DNA of 12,722 nt from an uncultured Candidatus Melainabacteria bacterium (GTDB taxonomy: Bacteria > Cyanobacteriota > Vampirovibrionia > Gastranaerophilales > Gastranaerophilaceae). This document shows, piece after piece, positions 7,274-12,722 of the stretch. Under the pieces are notes generated by a model. That model ran no database searches. It saw only the letters and a list, made by a program, of their open reading frames with translations, and was not told the DNA's origin. The stretch's first letter is position 1. Each line of letters begins with the position of its first letter. The DNA is taken from NCBI GenBank assembly GCA_934754855.1, contig CAKVJR010000038.1, positions 1 through 12,722 on the forward strand, in the 5' to 3' direction. The translations under genes and the position numbers were made by a program.

Positions 7274-7782
7274 TCGATTAACCCCTCAATATCTTTCACA
7301 ACGACTTGGTGTTTGTTTAGGTCAACGACGGGGACTAATTCTTTTACGAACGGCACGAGGTGATTTTGGTCGTTACTGTCTGTAATTTCCAAAATTTCGT
7401 TGGCACCGTTTGTTCCTACGTCTTTGATTTCGCCGATTTTTTCGCCGTCAACATTGAAAACTTCGGCACCGATTAAGTCGCTTACAAAAAATTCATCTTC
7501 CGTAAGTTCGCTCTCGGCTTGCTCTTTCGGGATTTTTATCTCAAACCCTTTGATTTCTTCGACATCGTTAATCGAGTTAATTTCCTCAAACTTAATCAAC
7601 GCAAATTGTTTGTGAAAACGTACGGATTTGACTGTATATTCCTTCTGAATGCCGTTTTTTGTCACAAAAACTTTCTCAAGACTTTCGATAAGTTGTTCTT
7701 TTCCCTTGGTGTAGCCAACTTTGACTTCACCTTTTATTCCGTGAAAATTTAAAATTTTACCGACTGAGATTAATTTTGTCAT
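7270..7782 (-). CDS. rimM: 16S rRNA processing / 30S maturation factor RimM
   Basis: A 170-residue protein of normal RimM length. The N-terminal beta-barrel domain starts VGKILNFHGIKGEVKV (7-22), the family's signature. The C-terminal PRC-barrel domain contains FVSDLIGAEVFN (99-110), GEKIGEIKDVGTNGANEILEI (about 113-133) and HLVPFVKELVPVVD (141-154). It binds ribosomal protein S19 and assists maturation of the 30S head. It sits directly upstream of trmD (4-bp overlap), the most common bacterial arrangement, and starts 2 bp after the stop of the repeat protein. The SD before its ATG is weak (AAGAA), suggesting that its translation depends on ribosomes arriving from the upstream gene. Confidence 0.97.
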   Translation of the reverse strand: MTKLISVGKILNFHGIKGEVKVGYTKGKEQLIESLEKVFVTKNGIQKEYTVKSVRFHKQFALIKFEEINSINDVEEIKGFEIKIPKEQAESELTEDEFFVSDLIGAEVFNVDGEKIGEIKDVGTNGANEILEITDSNDQNHLVPFVKELVPVVDLNKHQVVVKDIEGLIE

Positions 7783-7784
7783 AA

Positions 7785-8759
7785 TTATTTCTTAAATTCT
7801 TCGGGTGCATCAGGTCTGTCGGGGTTCCAACGGTCAAGTCCCATTTCTTTTCTGACAAGTCCGATTCCGACGTGAACACGCCATTCGTCCATTTTGAGTT
7901 GTGCTGCAATGAGTTTGTGGCAGCCGATTGGAGGAAGCGGCAACAAAGGTTCATACAACATTTTGATTGCCGTCAATTGGTCGGGCGTTACTGCAAGTTT
8001 TCTTTTCGGGAATGCCAATTTCGGCAACATCATTTTTTGACGTACCAAATTGATACCGAAGAAAACTTTTCTCGGTTCAATTCCGAGTGCTGCTCCGATA
8101 ACCTCGTGAATGTCGTGGTTAGGCAACGGTAATGCCTTTTTGTACAACAATTCGATTTGTTCCAATTGTTCTTTTGTGATTAAAAGTTGTTTCTTTTGTT
8201 GCGGTTTTCTGTTGAAATTGCCGCCACGTTTAAATCCGCCGCCTCTGTTGTTAAAGTTTCTTTGCGGACGGTCGCCGTAATTACGTTGCGGTCTGTCGCC
8301 GTAGTTGTTGTAACTTCTTTGCGGGCGGTCGCCATAATTGCGTTGCGGTCTGTCACCGTAGTTATTGTAACTTCTTTGCGGGCGGTCACCATAATTGCGT
8401 TGCGGTCTGTCGCCGTAGTTGTTGTAACTTCTTTGCGGGCGGTCACCGTAATTGCGTTGCGGTCTGTCGCCGTAGTTTCTGTCTCCGTAATTTCTTTGCG
8501 GACGGTCGCCATAATTGCGTTGCGGTCTGTCGCCGTATGGTCTTTCGTAATTTTTCGGGGTATATGTTCTTTCTTCTCCGAAAGATGCTCCACCTGCCGT
8601 ATAACCGTTTTGATATTCGTGTTCTGCGTGATTATGTTCTTGTGTTTCTTCTTCTGATCCTTGTTTTCTTTCAGGATACAAACAATTAGGACAAATTACT
8701 CTTTTGGGATTTTTTGTTTCAAATTCCGCACCACACTTCGTGCATTTGTTAATATACAT
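7785..8759 (-). CDS. Zinc-ribbon / YGDRPQR-repeat / tandem three-helix-domain protein, probably nucleic-acid binding
   Basis: A 324-residue protein in three parts. (1) Residues 1-30: zinc ribbon with C6-x2-C9 and C23-x2-C26. (2) Residues 31-190: low-complexity linker, first Glu/His-rich, then eleven YGDR units (ten of them YGDRPQR), three in a 19-residue higher-order repeat starting at S111, S130 and S149, ending in Gly/Arg/Lys-rich NFNNRGGGFKRGG. This should be disordered, basic and RNA-attracting. (3) Residues 192-310: two copies of a domain of about 55 residues, aligning without gaps at an offset of 63 (T195/T258, QL, ALPLP/LLPLP, H218/H281, GI.LVR at 235-240/298-303). I do not recognise a named family. 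Position before rimM-trmD suggests a role with RNA or ribosomes (inference). First gene of a five-gene operon; the SD is weak. Confidence 0.85.
   Translation of the reverse strand: MYINKCTKCGAEFETKNPKRVICPNCLYPERKQGSEEETQEHNHAEHEYQNGYTAGGASFGEERTYTPKNYERPYGDRPQRNYGDRPQRNYGDRNYGDRPQRNYGDRPQRSYNNYGDRPQRNYGDRPQRSYNNYGDRPQRNYGDRPQRSYNNYGDRPQRNYGDRPQRNFNNRGGGFKRGGNFNRKPQQKKQLLITKEQLEQIELLYKKALPLPNHDIHEVIGAALGIEPRKVFFGINLVRQKMMLPKLAFPKRKLAVTPDQLTAIKMLYEPLLPLPPIGCHKLIAAQLKMDEWRVHVGIGLVRKEMGLDRWNPDRPDAPEEFKK
8259..8537 (-). repeat. Intragenic tandem repeat encoding YGDRPQR units
   Basis: Codons 75-167 of the repeat protein. The basic unit is 24 bp (8 residues, NYGDRPQR). Codons 111-167 (8259-8429) are three consecutive, nearly identical 57-bp copies differing by a few mostly synonymous bases, e.g. 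gtcgcc/gtcacc. The near identity at DNA level indicates recent expansion or homogenisation. Confidence 0.92.
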
Positions 8760-8840
8760 AGTCTTACTTTCTAAAAATAAATAAATTCCTTAAATTCTGA
8801 AAAACAATAAAAAACAATAAATCTGTATTCTTACACAATT

Positions 8841-8868
8841 ATTCTATCAAAAGATTGAAAAAATACAA
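8841..8868 (-). promoter_or_regulatory. Promoter of the rimM-trmD operon
   Basis: Minus strand: TTGTAT (8863-8868), a 16-bp spacer and TAGAAT (8841-8846), preceded by TGA as an extended -10. Predicted start near 8834, giving a 75-nt AT-rich leader that includes a perfect tandem 10-mer (aaaacaataa twice on the + strand, 8801-8820). Confidence 0.6.
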
Positions 8869-8889
8869 GTATTGTAACTATACTTTACG

Positions 8890-9918
8890 TTACTTTTTGT
8901 ATTTTGAACTCAACTGTCCGCAAGCAGCATCGATGTCTGCCCCTCTTTCGAGCCTTACCGTAACCTTTTTGCCCGAGGCTTCGACGATACATTTGAATTT
9001 CAAAACGGCATCTCTTGAGGGTTTTTTGTATTCGCAATATTCATTTTCGTTATACAAAATTAAATTTACGTTGCATTTTAACTTGGAAATTAATTCGCAT
9101 AACTCTTTTGCGGCTGTCGGTGAGTCGTTCAAATCTTTTATCAAAATATATTCGATAGTAACCCGTCTTCCTGTTACCATCGTCAATTTGCGTAATTCGT
9201 CAATTACATCTTTGATTTTATATTTCTTTTCGACGGGCATGACGGATTGTCTGATTTCGGGATTTGCACTGTGCAGTGAGATTGCGACTGTCGGTTGGAA
9301 TTTTATTTCTGCCAATTTTTTTATTCCGGGGATAATTCCGCAAGTTGAAACGGTTATTCTTCTTGAGCCGATTTTGAAATCTTCCCTCAATCTGTCAATT
9401 GCAGGCAGCACATTGTCGAGGTTAAGGAGCGGTTCGCCTTGTCCCATAAATACTATGTTTGTGACTTTTAGAGTTGTGTCAGCCTGAATTAAATAAATTT
9501 GTTTTAAAATTTCATCGGTGGTTAAATTTCTTTTAAAGCCCAACTTTGCCGTTGCACAAAAACTGCAACCCATCGGGCAGCCGACTTGTGAACTTATGCA
9601 TGCCGTAAGGTTTGCTCTGTTGTCAAATCTCATCAGGACCGCTTCTGTGACATTTCCGTCCGCAAGTTCAAATAAAAATTTCATCGTTCCGTCGGAACTT
9701 ACCTGTTTGTCCTTCAACTTAACGTCCGAAAGTTTGCACTGTTCGTTGAGTTGTTCTCTGAATGTCAAAGGTAAATCGGTCATTTCGTCAAAAGATTTAT
9801 ATGACTTTAAATAAATTCCGTTATAAATTTGAGTTGCCCGAAACTTACTTCCTCCGAGCGAAAGTACAAATTCCTGTAACTCTTCCAAATTTAAGCCTAC
9901 CAATGATTTTTTATTCAT
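8890..9918 (-). CDS. rlmN: Dual-specificity 23S rRNA / tRNA adenine-C2 methyltransferase RlmN (radical SAM)
   Basis: A 342-residue radical-SAM methyltransferase that forms m2A2503 in 23S rRNA and m2A37 in some tRNAs. The iron-sulfur cluster motif C114-x3-C118-x2-C121 lies in SQVGCPMGCSFCATAKLGF. C107 and C333 (in DIDAACGQL near the C-terminus) match the two mechanistic cysteines of RlmN (C118 and C355 in Escherichia coli), so this is a true RlmN/Cfr-type enzyme. VFMGQGEPLLN (156-166) is the SAM-proximal motif. The length, and no extra Cfr-like feature, favour RlmN. Start ATG 9918 is chosen over TTG at 9936. No SD is visible, and the promoter at 9925-9952 places the transcript start at or beside the ATG. 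It is followed 130 bp later by the rimM operon, which has its own promoter. Confidence 0.96.
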   Translation of the reverse strand: MNKKSLVGLNLEELQEFVLSLGGSKFRATQIYNGIYLKSYKSFDEMTDLPLTFREQLNEQCKLSDVKLKDKQVSSDGTMKFLFELADGNVTEAVLMRFDNRANLTACISSQVGCPMGCSFCATAKLGFKRNLTTDEILKQIYLIQADTTLKVTNIVFMGQGEPLLNLDNVLPAIDRLREDFKIGSRRITVSTCGIIPGIKKLAEIKFQPTVAISLHSANPEIRQSVMPVEKKYKIKDVIDELRKLTMVTGRRVTIEYILIKDLNDSPTAAKELCELISKLKCNVNLILYNENEYCEYKKPSRDAVLKFKCIVEASGKKVTVRLERGADIDAACGQLSSKYKK

Positions 9919-9924
9919 ATTTGA

Positions 9925-9952
9925 ATGATAACACAAAAATTGCTGACGTAAA
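9925..9952 (-). promoter_or_regulatory. rlmN promoter, predicted leaderless
   Basis: Minus strand: TTTACG (9947-9952), a 16-bp spacer and TATCAT (9925-9930), preceded by TGT as an extended -10. The seventh nucleotide after the -10 is the A of the rlmN ATG (9918). Its -35 overlaps that of coaE. Confidence 0.5.
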
Positions 9953-9971
9953 TTAAAAAAAGTGTTATAAT
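9943..9971 (+). promoter_or_regulatory. coaE promoter, predicted leaderless
   Basis: Plus strand: CTGACG (9943-9948), a 17-bp spacer and a perfect TATAAT (9966-9971) preceded by TGT (extended -10). Position 7 after the -10 is 9978, the A of the coaE ATG; no SD is present. Confidence 0.65.
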
Positions 9972-9977
9972 TATAGC

Positions 9978-10562
9978 ATGATTAAGATTGCAATTACCGG
10001 AAACATTGCTGCAGGAAAGTCTGTTGTCGAAAAAATATTGAAAGATTTGCATTATCCTGTCATTGACACGGATAAAATTGTTCATAATCTTTTCGTCGAG
10101 TCAGATGATTTGAACTCGGAGTTACGTGCGGCTTTCGGCGATTTTGATATTTGTACTAACCATTTAATCGACAGAAAAAAACTTGCCAAAATCGTATTTT
10201 CCGACAAAAAATTGCTCTCAAAACTTGAAAAAATCACCCACCCCTACATTATTGACGAGGTTATGAAATTTTTTGAGCAAAATTCTGATGCGAATTTTAC
10301 TTTCGTTTCCGTTCCTCTGCTCTATGAGGTTAATTGGGGGTATTTGTTCGATAAAGTTATTATGGTTGCAGCGGACGATGAAATTCGTTTGATTCGACTT
10401 ATGGAACACCGCAATATCTCTAAAGAAGACGCTTTGAAACGTATGAACGCTCAAATTCCGCAAGATAAAAAAATTAAATTTGCAGATTTTGTAATTTATA
10501 ACAACACAAATTACATTGATTTAAGCCGTCAAATTAATCAGGTTCTTTTGAGTTTGGTTTAA
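9978..10562 (+). CDS. coaE: Dephospho-CoA kinase CoaE
   Basis: A 194-residue cytosolic kinase for the last step of coenzyme A synthesis, ATP-dependent phosphorylation of the 3'-hydroxyl of dephospho-CoA. The Walker A loop GNIAAGKS is at 8-15, followed by the family motif VIDTDKIVH (28-36), HPYI (88-91), VPLLYE (112-117) and the lid-type RMNAQIPQ (155-162). The length is normal. The start is fixed by the P-loop, which must be a few residues from the N-terminus. There is no SD before ATG 9978, and the extended -10 lies only 6 nt upstream, implying a leaderless mRNA. It is divergent from rlmN and convergent with the nhaC gene, whose stop codon is 6 bp beyond its own. Confidence 0.96.
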   Translation: MIKIAITGNIAAGKSVVEKILKDLHYPVIDTDKIVHNLFVESDDLNSELRAAFGDFDICTNHLIDRKKLAKIVFSDKKLLSKLEKITHPYIIDEVMKFFEQNSDANFTFVSVPLLYEVNWGYLFDKVIMVAADDEIRLIRLMEHRNISKEDALKRMNAQIPQDKKIKFADFVIYNNTNYIDLSRQINQVLLSLV

Positions 10563-10568
10563 TATATT

Positions 10569-11903
10569 TTATTTTGTTTGCTCGTTTTCTTTTGTGAAAA
10601 GCATTGACACAAATAGTGCTATGCCTACTAACATCGGGTAATACAAGCATTTGATAATTTGGAACGGAGTGACAGAGAGTGCCGCTGAAAGGCTTATTGC
10701 AATCAAAATTTGTGCTCCGTAAGGCAATGCACCTTGTACGCAGCAAGACATTGTGTCGAGAATGCTTGCGGTTCTTCTCGGGTCAACGTCGTATTTTTTG
10801 CTCATTTCTTTTGCTATCGGACCTGCCGTAATGATTGCGACAGTGTTATTTGCCGTGAAAATGTTGACAATTCCGACCAAAATAGCAATGCCGACTTCGC
10901 AGAGTCTTTTGTTTTTAATTAAACATTCCGTGGAATTAATTATATAAGTTATTCCGCCGTTGTATCGAACCATTTGCAACAAACCGCCCGCAAGAAGCGA
11001 GATGATGATGACACTCGCCATGCACAATGTTCCGTCGCCGATTAATCCGAATGCAACTATCAAGTCAAAACAGCCGTAATATGTTCCGATGATTAAGTTT
11101 AAAATAGTCCCGATAAAGAGCAAAAACATTACGTTTACGCCTGAAATACCTAAAATTAAAAGTAATATATAAGGTATGACCTCAATGTATGACGAAATTG
11201 TCGGAGCATAATTCATTGCAACGGGGTTGATGGAGTTTATTTGTGGCAACGAATAAAGCAAAATCGTTAAAATTGCAGGAATGGCAACGATTTTTGAGTT
11301 CATTATCATTTTGTCTTTTAATAAAACATTTTGCGTTCTTGTTGCTGCAATTGTTGTGTCGGAAATTAATGACAAATTGTCCCCAAACATTGCCCCTCCA
11401 ACGGTTGCCCCGATTAGAAGTCCTGCATCCATGCCCATTGTTTGAGAAAGTGTTACCGCAATCGGAACAATAGCGGCAATTGTTCCGCAAGATGTACCGA
11501 TTGAAAGCGATATTAAAGACGATACGACAAAAATTCCGGCGAGCATAAACTGCGACGGAATAAGGCTTTGAGCAATCAATACCGCCGCATCAACCGCACC
11601 TATTGCTTTTGCCGTTTCCGTAAAAGCCCCGACAAGTATGAAAATAAGGCACATCATCATAATGTCCCTCTGTCCCATTCCAAGCGTGTAAAGTTCAATC
11701 TTTCTCGACAATTTTTCCTTGTGATTTAACATCAACGCAACTGCCGATGCGACCAAAAACGCTACAACCATCGGAACTTTTGAAAAATCTTTTAACGATA
11801 GTGAAAATCCGAAATAGAATAAAACAAATACTACAAACGGAAACAGAGCCTTAATGCTCGATGTCCGCCATTGCTTTATTTCCGTTTCCGAAAAAATTTC
11901 CAT
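10569..11903 (-). CDS. nhaC: Na+/H+ antiporter, NhaC family
   Basis: A 444-residue polytopic inner-membrane protein with about eleven to twelve hydrophobic segments (for example 18-36, 43-60, 80-95, 118-134, 142-155, 205-218, 241-272, 294-310, 336-360, 395-410, 418-436). NhaC-family motifs are visible: SIGTSCGTIAAIVPIA (134-149), FGDNLSLISDTTIAA (173-187) and NNTVAIITAGPIAKEM (352-367). The conserved Asp residues (D175, D182, D383) fit ion-coupled antiport. The family exchanges cytoplasmic Na+ (sometimes Li+ or organic anions) for protons; the substrate is not proven here. The ATG is preceded by AGGA with 7-nt spacing. It is transcribed alone from a promoter at 11938-11966. It is convergent with coaE with a 6-bp gap, and I see no clear terminator for either gene. 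Confidence 0.85.
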   Translation of the reverse strand: MEIFSETEIKQWRTSSIKALFPFVVFVLFYFGFSLSLKDFSKVPMVVAFLVASAVALMLNHKEKLSRKIELYTLGMGQRDIMMMCLIFILVGAFTETAKAIGAVDAAVLIAQSLIPSQFMLAGIFVVSSLISLSIGTSCGTIAAIVPIAVTLSQTMGMDAGLLIGATVGGAMFGDNLSLISDTTIAATRTQNVLLKDKMIMNSKIVAIPAILTILLYSLPQINSINPVAMNYAPTISSYIEVIPYILLLILGISGVNVMFLLFIGTILNLIIGTYYGCFDLIVAFGLIGDGTLCMASVIIISLLAGGLLQMVRYNGGITYIINSTECLIKNKRLCEVGIAILVGIVNIFTANNTVAIITAGPIAKEMSKKYDVDPRRTASILDTMSCCVQGALPYGAQILIAISLSAALSVTPFQIIKCLYYPMLVGIALFVSMLFTKENEQTK

Positions 11904-11937
11904 TCCTGTTTCCTACTAATGTAATTTTATAGTTACA

Positions 11938-11966
11938 ATTATAACCGCATTTGCAAAAATATTCAA
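11938..11966 (-). promoter_or_regulatory. nhaC promoter
   Basis: Minus strand: TTGAAT (11961-11966), a 17-bp spacer and a perfect TATAAT (11938-11943). Predicted start near 11931, leader of about 28 nt including the SD. Confidence 0.75.
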
Positions 11967-12021
11967 ATTGTTTTGTTTCTATTTTGCGATTTTCGCATTG
12001 AATTCTCTTGTTTACAGCCAA

Positions 12022-12096
12022 AAACACTATTGGTGTTTATACCTTTAAAAGGCATATTTTGTTGTAAATATATAAATTGACACTATTTGTGTTAAT
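12022..12096. repeat. Two related interrupted palindromes upstream of nhaC
   Basis: Palindrome 1: AAACAC/GTGTTT around TATTG (12022-12038). Palindrome 2: ATTGACAC/GTGTTAAT around TATTT, one mismatch (12076-12096). They share ACACTATT(G/T)GTGTT and their centres are 56 bp apart. They lie about 100-155 bp upstream of the predicted nhaC transcript start, so they could be operator-like; no regulator is identified. Confidence 0.4.
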
Positions 12097-12104
12097 GTTT
12101 TAAT
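12077..12104 (+). promoter_or_regulatory. Candidate orphan promoter pointing rightwards
   Basis: Consensus TTGACA (12077-12082), a 16-bp spacer and TTTAAT (12099-12104). No protein gene lies downstream on this strand; the next hairpin is the terminator at 12129-12156. The -35 is part of palindrome 2. Confidence 0.35.
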
Positions 12105-12128
12105 GAGGTTTTTCTTGAAATTTTTCAT

Positions 12129-12156
12129 AAAAAAACAGGAACTTTTCAGTCCCTGT
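12129..12156 (-). terminator. Intrinsic terminator of the EF-hand-like protein gene
   Basis: Minus-strand arms ACAGGGA and TTCCTGT (12150-12156 with 12135-12141, one G-U pair) around CTGAAAAG, then seven T (12129-12135). It lies 22 bp after the stop codon at 12178. On the + strand the same hairpin is followed by CTTTTT, so it may also stop rightward transcripts. Confidence 0.85.
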
Positions 12157-12177
12157 CTTTTTGAATTTTTAATTGGT

Positions 12178-12722
12178 TTATTTTTTACCGAACAATTTGA
12201 ACCAAACGTCATCTGCTCTGTGAGTTTGACCGTCAGTGTCCGTGTATGTACCTGTTTGATTTCTTTGTACATTACCTTCTTCTGTTTGTTCGGTGTAGTT
12301 AACGTTGATTGATGCAACATGTGCCAAATCTTCAATTGTTGTATTGTTGTTGTCAGAAATAAATCCGAGTTTAACATTTACCTTTTTGAGTGCTTCTTGA
12401 AGTTTTTGCAAATCAACATCGCCGTTTTCGTTCATACATTTTATGCCTGTATGTTTTTCTGCTTCTTGAGCCATCAAACTGAGAGCCTCAAAACCGTTTT
12501 TCGCATTGAGTGCTTCGCCTGTGAACGGATTAACCGTTTTGTCACCGAAAACTTCTGTACCGTCAACAATGCCGTTTCCGTTCATATCGCTCATTGCAAG
12601 CATTTTGTCGCCATCAACCGCTGCACCGTCAGAATATCCGTTTCCGTCGATATCAACGCCGATACCTGCTTTTGCTGAAATCTTGCCATCTCTGTTGAAG
12701 TCAACAATCAACGGGTCAGAGT
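12178..12722 (-). CDS. C-terminal part of a calcium-binding-motif (EF-hand/dockerin-like) exported protein (5' truncated by window edge)
   Basis: The frame is open to the right edge (S-D-P before the first possible TTG start), and the visible N-terminus reads SDPLIVDFNRDGKIS, so at least 180 residues of a longer protein are present. The phrase DPL-I/V-hydrophobic-D-x-N/D-x-DG is typical of the calcium-loop segment in large secreted or surface proteins. Three Asp/Asn-Gly loops follow within about 55 residues: DFNRDGKIS, DIDGNGYSDG and DMNGNGIVDG. Each has the spacing of an EF-hand-type calcium loop without clear flanking E and F helices. After these come a helical region (GFEALSLMAQEAEKH; LQKLQEALKKV) and a Thr/Asn-rich tail ending WFKLFGKK. 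Function and length of the full protein are unknown; surface location is inference. A strong terminator follows. Confidence 0.75.
   Translation of the reverse strand, partial: SDPLIVDFNRDGKISAKAGIGVDIDGNGYSDGAAVDGDKMLAMSDMNGNGIVDGTEVFGDKTVNPFTGEALNAKNGFEALSLMAQEAEKHTGIKCMNENGDVDLQKLQEALKKVNVKLGFISDNNNTTIEDLAHVASINVNYTEQTEEGNVQRNQTGTYTDTDGQTHRADDVWFKLFGKK

Noticed and set aside
8259..8537. CRISPR-like periodic repeats
   Set aside because: The period is a multiple of three, there are no unique spacers, and the repeats encode an in-frame protein motif; no cas genes are nearby.
8187..8657. 156-residue + strand frame rich in Val/Arg repeats, and a 137-residue second minus-strand frame (8180-8593)
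   Set aside because: Both are shadows of the 57/24-bp repeat in the real minus-strand gene; repeat DNA without stops opens several frames, and neither has a start context or a recognisable domain.
8801..8820. Perfect tandem 10-mer in the leader of the rimM operon
   Set aside because: A-rich sequence makes a two-copy repeat likely by slippage; no structure or known leader motif is associated with it.
8867..8885. AAGTAT/ATACTT hairpin between rlmN and the next promoter as a terminator
   Set aside because: Only six A/T-dominated pairs, and it overlaps the -35 of the downstream promoter; too weak to call.
10589..10601. CTTTT/AAAAG hairpin near the coaE-nhaC junction as a shared terminator
   Set aside because: Five weak pairs, inside the nhaC coding region, with no T-run after it on either strand.
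11904..12128. Na+ or Li+ riboswitch in front of nhaC
   Set aside because: The best promoter predicts a leader of about 28 nt, too short for an aptamer, and I see no extended conserved fold in the upstream stretch.
12103..12312. 69-residue + strand frame starting just after the orphan promoter
   Set aside because: It runs through the terminator hairpin and then antisense to the EF-hand-like gene; composition is Phe/Lys-rich as expected of a shadow, with no family resemblance.

Overview
This is an AT-rich bacterial window carrying chromosomal housekeeping genes plus a few lineage-specific ones; I see no transposase, integrase, phage gene, tRNA, rRNA or CRISPR. No single sequence fixes the taxon. 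Low GC, many SD-led genes, a Tyr/Arg-rich low-complexity protein beside rimM, and exported EF-hand-like and TPR proteins together suggest an uncultured host-associated lineage such as the non-photosynthetic relatives of Cyanobacteria (Gastranaerophilales/Melainabacteria). That placement is inference, held at low to moderate confidence.

Layout, left to right. 1-456 (+): 3' end of an unidentified, probably exported protein; its terminator lies inside the convergent next gene. 440-1552 (-): membrane-anchored TPR protein with its own promoter. 1667-3123 (-): a two-gene operon, exported parvulin foldase then a GlmS-like sugar isomerase lacking the glutaminase domain, closed by a terminator at 1628-1658. 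3225-4334 (-): a single-gene unit for a DegT/DnrJ-type PLP sugar aminotransferase, bounded by terminators. 4460-8759 (-): a five-gene operon transcribed in the order Zn-ribbon/YGDRPQR-repeat/tandem-helical protein, rimM, trmD, NAD-type zinc dehydrogenase, NADP-type zinc dehydrogenase, with a promoter near 8841-8868 and a terminator at 4410-4443. 8890-9918 (-) rlmN and 9978-10562 (+) coaE are divergent, with back-to-back promoters that predict leaderless mRNAs for both. 10569-11901/11903 (-): an NhaC-family antiporter convergent with coaE. 12178 to the right edge (-): C-terminal part of a calcium-binding-type exported protein with a strong terminator. No gene-free stretch exceeds 300 bases; the longest (11904-12177) holds the nhaC promoter, two related palindromes, a possible orphan promoter and the terminator.

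How it fits together: rimM (30S maturation), trmD (tRNA m1G37), rlmN (23S/tRNA m2A) and probably the repeat protein form a translation/RNA neighbourhood. The aminotransferase, the SIS isomerase and the two dehydrogenases could serve amino-sugar or polyol chemistry, but they sit in three separate transcription units, so a shared pathway is only a hypothesis. The most unusual item is the 324-residue protein at 7785-8759: a zinc ribbon, eleven YGDR units, and two gapless copies of a three-helix domain whose pattern recalls a homeodomain-like fold, sitting next to rimM where a KH protein (khpA) or rpsP is often found.
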